This document shows positions 7,306-12,826 of a stretch of 12,826 nt of DNA, in pieces; positions within the stretch are counted from its first letter, which is position 1; every line of letters starts with the position of its first letter. Both the position numbers and the translations under genes were made by a program. The DNA is taken from positions 1 to 12,826 of the forward strand of contig WGBT01000016.1 of assembly GCA_015494185.1 (NCBI GenBank). The letters are read 5' to 3'. The notes under the pieces are model-generated. The model saw only the letters and a program-made list of their open reading frames with translations, did not search any database and was not told the DNA's origin. The stretch is from Hyphomicrobiales bacterium (lineage in GTDB: Bacteria; Pseudomonadota; Alphaproteobacteria; Rhizobiales; S144-35).

Positions 7306-8169
7306 CTAAAGGCCGAGCCTGCGCAACAGCGCCTCGATCGGCGGCAGATAGCTGGAACCAAACAGGCGCACATGAACCAGCGTGGGATAAAGATTGTAAA
7401 GATCACGGCGCAAATCATGAAAACCGGGCGCAATCGGGGAGATGGCATGATAGGCCTCGAAAAAGGCCCGCCCAAAGGTGCCGAACATGGTGGTGAAGGC
7501 CAGCTCGATTTCCGGATGACCGCAATAAATCGCCGGATCGATGAAGCCGGCAATGCGGTCCCCGTTCACCAATACGTTCCCGGTCCACAAATCCCCATGC
7601 AAAAGTGCTGGATGCGCAGGCTCCTCCAAATACTGTTCGAGCTTTTCGGCCAGCCGTTCCAGACGGTGACGCAAAGCGCTTGGTAAACGGCCTTCGCGAT
7701 GGGCTTCACGGGTCATGTAAAGCAGCCGGTGATCCCGGAAAAAATCAATCCAACTCTGCATTTGTGGATTGGGCTGGTGCAGCGGGCCGATCACCGTGTC
7801 GCGCTCAAAGCCACAACTTGGATAAGGGGTTGCATGGAATGCCGCCAACAGTTCTGCCGCATGGCGCTCCACCGCCGCAGAAATGCCCCCGCCGGTATTT
7901 TCGATCCAGGACATGACCAGCAGGGTTTCATCGGCATAATAGACCTGCGGCACCGGCAGGTTCGAGGCGCGAGCGAGCGCCTTGAGCATATAGGCTTCAA
8001 GTTCGAGATGGCCAGCCCGGCGGGGCCGCCCAGCCTTGACGGCGATCTCGCGCCCATCCGCCAAACGGGCCCGCAAACCGGTCAAACCAAAGCCAACGCC
8101 AAGACGGCTCGATTTGACGATTTTTTCCCCCAGCGCCTGTTCAATCTGCTGCTCCAAACGATGTACCAC
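7306..8169 (-). CDS. Fructosamine kinase family protein
   Basis: Predicted cytoplasmic small-molecule kinase of the fructosamine/ketosamine-3-kinase family, with a protein-kinase-like fold; relatives phosphorylate sugars attached to amines and so help reverse glycation. In the 287-residue product I see the ATP-site lysine region (EIAVKAG, K45), the partner glutamate region (ELEAY, around 56-60), the catalytic loop HGDLWTGN (191-198) with D193 and N198, and the metal-binding FIDPAIYCGHPEIELA (D211). These are hallmarks of the family and separate it from antibiotic phosphotransferases. Length is normal. The start is GTG, with GGGGAG six bases upstream. A strong terminator-like hairpin lies only about 40 bases upstream of the start, so expression may depend on read-through. 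The exact substrate is not known. Confidence 0.9.
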   Translation of the reverse strand: MVHRLEQQIEQALGEKIVKSSRLGVGFGLTGLRARLADGREIAVKAGRPRRAGHLELEAYMLKALARASNLPVPQVYYADETLLVMSWIENTGGGISAAVERHAAELLAAFHATPYPSCGFERDTVIGPLHQPNPQMQSWIDFFRDHRLLYMTREAHREGRLPSALRHRLERLAEKLEQYLEEPAHPALLHGDLWTGNVLVNGDRIAGFIDPAIYCGHPEIELAFTTMFGTFGRAFFEAYHAISPIAPGFHDLRRDLYNLYPTLVHVRLFGSSYLPPIEALLRRLGL

Positions 8170-8175
8170 GAACCG

Positions 8176-8181
8176 CTCCCC
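8176..8181 (-). promoter_or_regulatory. Ribosome binding site supporting a GTG start
   Basis: GGGGAG on the minus strand, six bases before the GTG at 8169. No in-frame ATG lies near, so this decides the kinase start. Confidence 0.65.
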
Positions 8182-8210
8182 AATCTGTTCTTTGTTGCAT
8201 CCGACTTGAA

Positions 8211-8243
8211 AACAAAAAAACCGGCTACAGATGTAGCCGGTTT
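8211..8243 (-). terminator. Intrinsic terminator reading on the minus strand
   Basis: An 11-bp perfect stem AAACCGGCTAC (8218-8228) and GTAGCCGGTTT (8233-8243) with a four-base loop. On the minus strand it is followed by seven T residues (8214-8220, partly in the stem). On the plus strand no T-run follows, so the direction is clear. No gene ends here on the minus strand. It therefore either ends a small RNA that begins upstream or acts as an attenuator for the kinase gene at 8169. Confidence 0.8.
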
Positions 8244-8330
8244 GTGAGAGTCGACCAAGAGTTTCGCGTAAGGGGACGCTTTTCTTGGGGGGAAACGCTT
8301 ACGCATAACATGATTTGGGGATTGCGCCCC
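8244..8330 (-). ncRNA. Candidate structured leader or small RNA ending at the terminator
   Basis: Going down the minus strand: an inverted repeat TTGGGG/CCCCAA (about 8314-8333), a hairpin GCGTAAG (8298-8304) with CTTACGC (8266-8272), then the terminator at 8211-8243. Such a chain of hairpins in front of a T-run suggests an RNA, but no known family is recognised and no promoter is placed. A 74-codon frame from ATG 8306 reads through the terminator but has no ribosome binding site. Confidence 0.35.
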
Positions 8331-8841
8331 CCAACTTCAAGGGCGGAAAGTATTTTTTATCGAAGAGAGGTTCAACGCTCCACGCCGCCTTAAAAATAGC
8401 CTCAAAACCTGTGGCGTTGGCTCAAAAAATCGTTATGATGAAGGCACCGTGCCCCTGTGGGAGGCCAATCACGGTTCCGGGCATGGTCAAGCAGGGGGGC
8501 CATGTCCGACCTCGTCTTCATTTCTGAGCCTGTCCATCTGATCCTGTCCATGACGCATGCTTGTTTCGTAACAGAGACAACGCGTCATTTTCGGCCTTGT
8601 AAGAATGCCTGTATCATATCGATACAAGTCATGAGGCTTGGACCGTCCTTCCTCCCACACATCCCAACAGCCCCAAAATCGGCGTATTTTCACGGTCTTT
8701 CGACGTCATCAGACTTTGGCACCGCTCTTGCTTTGCCGGTTTTGAGCGGCTAGAGTTCTGCAAGCCGTTAACCTCTTGTATACCAAAACTTGCAGCGCTC
8801 TTGCCACCTGATGTCATAAAGCTGAGCTGGGACAATTTTCG

Positions 8842-9141
8842 ATGAAATCACTCATTATATTCGCCGCCCTCGTGTTTGCCCTTCCTGAAACAAGCCTGCC
8901 AACACAGCAATATCCCACCCCCGATCGTTCCAACAGAAATATCACGCCGCAAGTCGAAACCGTGGTCGATCGCGGCTTGATGCTGGAATTACGCATTCGC
9001 TGTGGCAAGACGTCGGGTCTTGTGACTTATTCAAAAGTTGAAAAAACATTTTGCACCCCGAATTTCGTTTGCCACAAATCATTGCGAACCGCGGCACACA
9101 ATTTTTGTAACCGCCGCAGCCGGCCCGCCTTGTTGCGCTAG
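8842..9141 (+). CDS. Small predicted secreted protein with four cysteines
   Basis: A 99-residue product that I do not recognise. It begins MKSLIIFAALVFAL, a lysine followed by a hydrophobic stretch, consistent with a Sec signal peptide; the cleavage site is unclear (somewhere near residues 14-20). The mature part holds cysteines at 54, 71, 77 and 89, all in the C-terminal half (IRCGKTSG, FCTPNFVCHKS, HNFCN), which suggests two disulfides in the periplasm or outside the cell. The C-terminus is basic (RRSRPALLR). The ribosome binding site is weak: GGGA about nine bases before the ATG. It stands alone, 252 bases before the sulfide:quinone oxidoreductase on the same strand. The coding call rests mainly on the signal peptide and the ordered cysteine pattern. 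Confidence 0.6.
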   Translation: MKSLIIFAALVFALPETSLPTQQYPTPDRSNRNITPQVETVVDRGLMLELRIRCGKTSGLVTYSKVEKTFCTPNFVCHKSLRTAAHNFCNRRSRPALLR

Positions 9142-9393
9142 GCTCAGAACCCATACCGCTTCAGCCGATCCAATCGATCATTTTGCGAAAACAGAAAATG
9201 GGCCTTGCTAAAACCTTTTGCATTTCTAAACTAAGTTGGCTGTTATATGCTCTAATGGTTAGCATTGATCAGCCAGGCCAGCCGGCCTCTTGGGCCCCTT
9301 TAGGTTATTTTCCAGGGACCGTTGATTGAAAGAGCCTGCACAGCTGTACTGGCTTCAGCAAGGGGTGGAGTGCTTTGAGGGAGTTTTCAAACG

Positions 9394-10650
9394 ATGGAAT
9401 CTGAACCAATTTATGATGTGGCAATCGTTGGTGGCGGAGCTGGAGGCTTGACGACAGCCGCAAGCTTGTTGAAACGGCGTCCCAAACTCTCAATCGCAAT
9501 CATCGAACCTGCTGAGAACCATTATTATCAACCGGCTTGGACACTGGTTGGCAATGGCGTTTATGCGCAGAAAAAAACCGTACGGCCCATGAAGAGCGTG
9601 ATGCCGCGCAAAGTCAACTGGATCAAGGCCGGAGCCGCCTTTTTCGAACCCAACAATTCCCAGGTCGTGCTCGATGATGGTAATCGCATCAGTTACCGCA
9701 TGTTGGTGGTCGCCCCTGGCATTAAGCTGGATTGGGATGCCATAGAAGGGTTGCGTGAAACGCTGGGCCAGAATGGGGTCACCTCAAACTATGCCTTCGA
9801 TCTTGCGCCTTATACCTGGGAGCTTGTCAAGGGGCTGAAATCGGGAACCGCGCTATTTACCCAACCCCCCATGCCGTTCAAATGCGCCGGCGCGCCCCAG
9901 AAGGCGATGTATCTCTCAGCCGATTATTGGCGCCGCCGCAAACTGCTGAAAGATATCAATATCGAATTCAATAGTGCCGCCCCCGGCCTGTTCGGTGTTG
10001 CCGACTTTGTCCCTCCCTTGATGAAATATGTTGAGCGTTATGGTATCAAGCTGGCCTTTCAATCCAATCTCAAAGCCATTGACGGGCCAAGCCAAATCGC
10101 TCTTTTCGAGGTGGTGGGCGAAGATGGCTCAACCCAAATGGTTGAAAAGAAATTCGACATGATCCATGTGGTTCCGCCACAAACCGCGCCGGACTTCATA
10201 CGCTCAAGCCCCTTGGCCAATGAAGCCGGCTGGGTCGAAGTCGATCAGCACACCCTGCGTTCGGTTCGTTATGGCAATATCTTTTCGCTCGGTGATGTCA
10301 TGTCGGCGCCTAATGCCAAAACTGCCGCGGCCGTACGCCAACAGGCCCCGGTTGTTGCCGAAAACCTGCTCGCCGTGATGGATGGCCGGGAACCTGAATT
10401 TCTTTACAACGGTTACGGCGCTTGCCCGCTGACGGTGCAACGCGGCAAGATTCTCATGGCCGAATTTGGTTATGGGGGAAAATTGTTGCCCACGCTCAAT
10501 CTCGACCCAACAAAACCGCGCTGGATTAATTGGATGATGAAGAAATGGGCGATTCCTCACATGTATTGGAACTGGATGTTCAAAGGCAAAGAGCGTTTCA
10601 TCACATCCGCACGCCTTGCCAACCCCACGGTCGACCGGGCTGACGGCTAA
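9394..10650 (+). CDS. sqr: Sulfide:quinone oxidoreductase, type II
   Basis: Membrane-associated FAD enzyme that oxidises sulfide and passes electrons to the quinone pool; it serves sulfide detoxification or energy gain. The 418-residue product shows the FAD-binding VAIVGGGAGGLT (9-20), HYYQPAWTLVG (43-53) typical of the mitochondrial-like type II group, and PFKCAGAPQKAMYL with C164. The second FAD contact is FSLGDVMSAPNAKTAAA (around G300-D301), and YNGYGACPLT holds C344. C164 and C344 match the two conserved redox cysteines of this type. The aromatic C-terminus (MYWNWMFKGKERF) fits membrane attachment. The upstream GAGGGAG is about ten bases from the ATG, a slightly long spacing. No sulfide-responsive regulator, persulfide dioxygenase or rhodanese lies beside it. 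Generic NAD(P)/FAD oxidoreductase is the fallback call. Confidence 0.9.
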   Translation: MESEPIYDVAIVGGGAGGLTTAASLLKRRPKLSIAIIEPAENHYYQPAWTLVGNGVYAQKKTVRPMKSVMPRKVNWIKAGAAFFEPNNSQVVLDDGNRISYRMLVVAPGIKLDWDAIEGLRETLGQNGVTSNYAFDLAPYTWELVKGLKSGTALFTQPPMPFKCAGAPQKAMYLSADYWRRRKLLKDINIEFNSAAPGLFGVADFVPPLMKYVERYGIKLAFQSNLKAIDGPSQIALFEVVGEDGSTQMVEKKFDMIHVVPPQTAPDFIRSSPLANEAGWVEVDQHTLRSVRYGNIFSLGDVMSAPNAKTAAAVRQQAPVVAENLLAVMDGREPEFLYNGYGACPLTVQRGKILMAEFGYGGKLLPTLNLDPTKPRWINWMMKKWAIPHMYWNWMFKGKERFITSARLANPTVDRADG

Positions 10651-10785
10651 CCCCCCGCCCTTTGAGCATCATGGCTGTTTTCCAAACACCAAGTAAGGCT
10701 TGTTCTGGCTCTTGATCTAGGTGAAAAGGGCCAGACCAATGCCACTGGTTTATCGACACTTTAGGAACCGAACCAGTCTTCACTC

Positions 10786-10823
10786 TCCATAATTCGGCAC
10801 CGTTTCCATAGTTTGGCACCGTC
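10786..10823. repeat. 19-bp tandem repeat, two copies
   Basis: TCCATAATTCGGCACCGTT is followed directly by TCCATAGTTTGGCACCGTC; 16 of 19 positions agree and all three differences are transitions. Function unknown. Confidence 0.75.
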
Positions 10824-10918
10824 TCTGTTGAATGGGGTGGAGACTTTTGCACTTTAATACCCGCCAATTTACGTCATCCGTAAAAACAGACACAGTCTTG
10901 CCGTAATTACGCCCCTCA

Positions 10919-10960
10919 CCTGCCACAACAAAATTCTATTAAAGGCAGGATTTCTTTTTC
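10919..10960 (+). terminator. Possible terminator downstream of sqr
   Basis: CCTGCC (10919-10924) pairs with GGCAGG (10944-10949) around a 19-base loop, followed by ATTTCTTTTTC. The stem is short and the loop long, and it lies about 270 bases past the sqr stop, so the call is tentative. Confidence 0.35.
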
Positions 10961-10995
10961 TGATTACCATAAACCCATGATTTTTCAGCTATCCA

Positions 10996-11010
10996 TTAAC
11001 CTGGAATTAA
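10996..11010 (+). promoter_or_regulatory. Candidate CtrA binding site
   Basis: TTAA, exactly seven bases, TTAA (TTAACC at the left half), matching the known CtrA consensus TTAA-N7-TTAA of alphaproteobacteria. It lies 85 bases before the ATG of a cell-wall gene, where CtrA control would make sense. AT-rich sequence can produce this by chance, and CtrA is assumed rather than seen in this genome. Confidence 0.4.
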
Positions 11011-11095
11011 TTCATTAATCGTCTAATAGGAAACACTGCGAGCCACAGTCTCAGACAGCATGAAAAGGTCTGAAGAGTAGAAGGGTTTTCCGCTC

Positions 11096-12517
11096 ATGCA
11101 CCGCGAAGAAAAGTTGGGCCGCGAAACAATGCGCCGTCGCCCTGTAAAACGCGCAATGAAGTCAGCACAAGAACCAGGAAGTCAGCCAATGGGGGCTGGT
11201 CAAGCGCGCCGACGCCCACGGAAAGCTGTGGCACAGGTTCAAAAGCCGCAGGTTCCACAGCGTATCACCCGTGTCGGCATCGCCTTGGGCATTGCGGTTT
11301 CCGTCGCCGCCTGTAGTGCCGGCGTCTCCCGGTTTGACTTCCCAGCCTTTAGTTTGGGCAAAGATGACGACGGCTCATCCATCGCCGGCCAACGCTACAG
11401 CAGCAATTATGGCCGTGTTTCTAACGCACCGGCGCCAATCTATCATTACAAGCCCAACCATTCGCTCTATGGCAATCCGGCAGCTCAGGAAACGAGTGTC
11501 CCGAAACGAACCGGCAATCTGCAAGAGCAACCCGCACTGCAGAATGACGAATTCCGTTATTCCTCCATTGAACGGCAGCCTGTTCAACGGCAGAATCTGC
11601 CGCCCTTGCAACAACCCGAACCAGCAAGAACACAGTATCGGAATCAGTATACAAGCCAGCCCGGCTATCAGCCTGGGGCCAGCTCAGTCGCAAATCGTGG
11701 TGACAGTTTGTCGATCTATGGAAAAACAGTGCGCGTTGAGCAAGGCGACACGCTTTACAGCATTTCCCGCCGGATGAATGTGACCGTGGACGCCCTGCGC
11801 AATGCCAATGGGCTGGTTGACAACAATATTCGGATTGGTCAAGTTCTTGTGATTCCTGATCCCAATGGGAGCGCAAATGCCAGCTCTGCACCACGCGCCA
11901 AGCCAGCAGCACGCCGCACCCCATCACGGGTGGCCGAGCTCACCCCAGTACCGGCAAACGGCAACCGTTATCAACAAGCCCCCAAAGCCCCGGCTTCTGA
12001 TCTGGCGCTAGATGTGCCGCCTGCGCCCAGTATGCAGACCCCTGCCCCACAGCCAAAACCCGCGGTGAAAGCAGAGCCCAAACCGCAAAAACCGGTTCGC
12101 ACCGCTCGGCTTACGCCACAGACCGCGGCACGCCCCGGCAACAATTTCCGCTGGCCGGTCCGCGGCCGTCTGCTGGCCAAATTCGGGCGCATGCCAGATG
12201 GTTCCCATAATGACGGCATCAAGGTCGCCGTTCCCCGCGGCACCCAGGTACGCGCAACGGAAGATGGGGTTGTCGCCTATGCCGGCAGTGAATTGAAAGC
12301 TTACGGCAAGCTGATTTTGATCCGCCATGCCAATAACTGGGTTTCCGCCTATGCCCACAATGATGAATTGCTGGTCAAGCGTGGCGACAAGATCAAGCGC
12401 GGGCAGGTAATCGCCAAAGCCGGCACCACGGGAGCGGTCAATCAACCGCAGGTGCATTTCGAGCTGCGCAAGGGCTCGACCCCGGTGGACCCGTTGAAAT
12501 ATATCAATGGCTCCTAG
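11096..12517 (+). CDS. LysM and M23 (LytM) domain lipoprotein, NlpD-like
   Basis: Predicted envelope lipoprotein acting on septal peptidoglycan. The 473-residue product has a basic N-terminal tail, a hydrophobic segment (59-72) and a lipobox VAAC with lipidated C73, then a Pro/Gln-rich linker. A LysM domain follows (about 211-254, VRVEQGDTLYSISRRMNV), then a second Pro/Lys-rich linker and a C-terminal M23 domain (about 351-468). The metal site looks degenerate: in the GIDIA-type motif the acidic ligand is K376 and the aligned histidine is N372 (H371 is one off), and the final HxH reads QVH (Q452, H454). H421 remains. This is the pattern of LytM factors such as NlpD and EnvC that activate amidases rather than cut. 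The start is uncertain: M1 puts 72 residues before the lipobox cysteine, M32 (preceded by AGGA) gives a more usual signal peptide. Confidence 0.88.
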   Translation: MHREEKLGRETMRRRPVKRAMKSAQEPGSQPMGAGQARRRPRKAVAQVQKPQVPQRITRVGIALGIAVSVAACSAGVSRFDFPAFSLGKDDDGSSIAGQRYSSNYGRVSNAPAPIYHYKPNHSLYGNPAAQETSVPKRTGNLQEQPALQNDEFRYSSIERQPVQRQNLPPLQQPEPARTQYRNQYTSQPGYQPGASSVANRGDSLSIYGKTVRVEQGDTLYSISRRMNVTVDALRNANGLVDNNIRIGQVLVIPDPNGSANASSAPRAKPAARRTPSRVAELTPVPANGNRYQQAPKAPASDLALDVPPAPSMQTPAPQPKPAVKAEPKPQKPVRTARLTPQTAARPGNNFRWPVRGRLLAKFGRMPDGSHNDGIKVAVPRGTQVRATEDGVVAYAGSELKAYGKLILIRHANNWVSAYAHNDELLVKRGDKIKRGQVIAKAGTTGAVNQPQVHFELRKGSTPVDPLKYINGS

Positions 12518-12826
12518 ATCCGGGCCAAAGTTCATTCATAATCCTCTATGAAAAACCACAGCCATTTTATCGTCTGTGGATGTTTCCCCCGGAAATTTCA
12601 TGAGATGGGCACAGCACTCTCAGAAAAATTTCTGGGGGCTTTACTGTGAAAGGGAATAAATCTCTCCAATGTTACATAAATATTATACCAACGCCCCCTG
12701 ACCTTGACTCATATGCATCAAATTTACATAAGAACTTCAAATGGATACGAAAAGCATGGAACGGTCAATGATAAAGACATGCGGTATTAAATCACGATGC
12801 GTGAGACTGAATACGATCATCAATCC
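12518..12826. other. Noncoding region after the LysM/M23 gene
   Basis: 309 bases to the window edge. A hairpin CCACAG (12556-12561) with CTGTGG (12574-12579) may mark the transcript end but has only a short T-run after it. CAGAAAAATTTCTG is a palindrome at about 12621-12634. Copy B of the diverged repeat follows at 12671-12800. A gene could begin beyond the right edge. Confidence 0.55.
12671..12800. repeat. Diverged long-range repeat, copy B
   Basis: Counterpart of 4870-4995, in the same orientation. The ungapped core 12736-12771 shares 31 of 36 bases with 4937-4972, including GGATACG and GGTCAATGA. It lies downstream of a plus-strand gene, as does copy A, and may extend past the window. Confidence 0.6.

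Larger units (their letters stand above)
8170..8841. other. Long noncoding region between the kinase and the small secreted protein
   Basis: 672 bases. The part nearest the kinase holds the terminator and possible leader RNA. The rest has short reading frames on both strands (up to about 98 codons), none with a convincing ribosome binding site or recognisable protein. Noticeable signals: CCTGTCCAT repeated at 8529 and 8543; a near-palindrome TGTATC/GATACA (8610-8626); CCGCTC/GAGCGG (about 8722-8749); and a 7-bp inverted repeat CTGCAAG (8758-8764) with CTTGCAG (8789-8795) ahead of the gene at 8842. I find no tRNA. Confidence 0.55.
10651..11095. other. Noncoding region between sqr and the LysM/M23 gene
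   Basis: 445 bases with no believable gene; a minus-strand frame at 10601-10867 overlaps the sqr end and a tandem repeat and is rejected. Contents: a 19-bp tandem duplication (10786-10823), a possible terminator (10919-10960), an AT-rich segment with a TTAA-N7-TTAA motif (10996-11010) and the palindrome GAATTAATTC (11004-11013). Confidence 0.6.

Noticed and set aside
8082..8306. 74-codon minus-strand frame as a leader peptide for the kinase
   Set aside because: No ribosome binding site before its ATG, and it runs through the terminator and into the kinase in another frame.
8341..8395. tRNA-like GGTTCAA with flanking GGCGG/CCGCC
   Set aside because: The span is only about 50 bases and there is no anticodon arm or other tRNA arm.
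8457..8753. 98-codon plus-strand frame
   Set aside because: No ribosome binding site, no domain, and no clear coding signal; competing minus-strand frames are equally long.
8768..8782. Second possible CtrA site (TTAACC then TATA)
   Set aside because: The right half has only two of four consensus bases.
10601..10867. 88-codon minus-strand frame
   Set aside because: It overlaps the sqr 3' end and its middle is the translated 19-bp tandem repeat.

Overview
The window looks like chromosomal DNA from an alphaproteobacterium. The best evidence is a ChvI/ChvG-type two-component pair, plus rhizobial-style noncoding DNA, a LysM/LytM lipoprotein of alphaproteobacterial type and a possible CtrA box. 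I cannot name the genus. I see no phage, plasmid, CRISPR, tRNA or rRNA genes and no complete insertion sequence. The coding content is mostly housekeeping; the unusual material is in the intergenic DNA.

Layout: (1) 1-3073, minus strand: response regulator chvI, then a 400-bp noncoding gap, then histidine kinase chvG, which runs off the left edge. (2) 3074-3599: noncoding, with the first copy of a 110-bp palindromic element and a triple 12-bp repeat that overlaps the next gene's stop codon. (3) 3600-4848: a divergent pair of uncharacterised genes, a DUF4253 protein (minus) and a 113-residue protein (plus). (4) 5096-6958, minus: sdhA, the flavoprotein subunit of succinate dehydrogenase, without sdhB, sdhC or sdhD in the window. 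(5) 6959-7305: the second copy of the 110-bp element. (6) 7306-8169, minus: a fructosamine-kinase family gene with a GTG start, preceded by an intrinsic terminator only about 40 nt upstream and a possible structured leader RNA. (7) 8842-9141, plus: a small secreted cysteine-containing protein. (8) 9394-10650, plus: a type II sulfide:quinone oxidoreductase. (9) 11096-12517, plus: a LysM/M23 lipoprotein with a degenerate metal site, so probably an amidase activator, with a TTAA-N7-TTAA sequence upstream. (10) 12518-12826: noncoding, with a diverged copy of a sequence also found at 4870-4995.

The genes form no single pathway. ChvG/ChvI senses envelope or acid stress in relatives and controls envelope functions. 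SdhA and the sulfide:quinone oxidoreductase both feed electrons into the quinone pool but are separately transcribed. The LysM/M23 lipoprotein acts in septal peptidoglycan remodelling. Each gene or pair appears to be its own transcription unit, separated by unusually long, repeat-bearing spacers. I find no clear new multi-gene system. The best leads are the covarying 110-bp palindrome, the diverged long-range repeat, the isolated sdhA and the terminator in front of the kinase gene.
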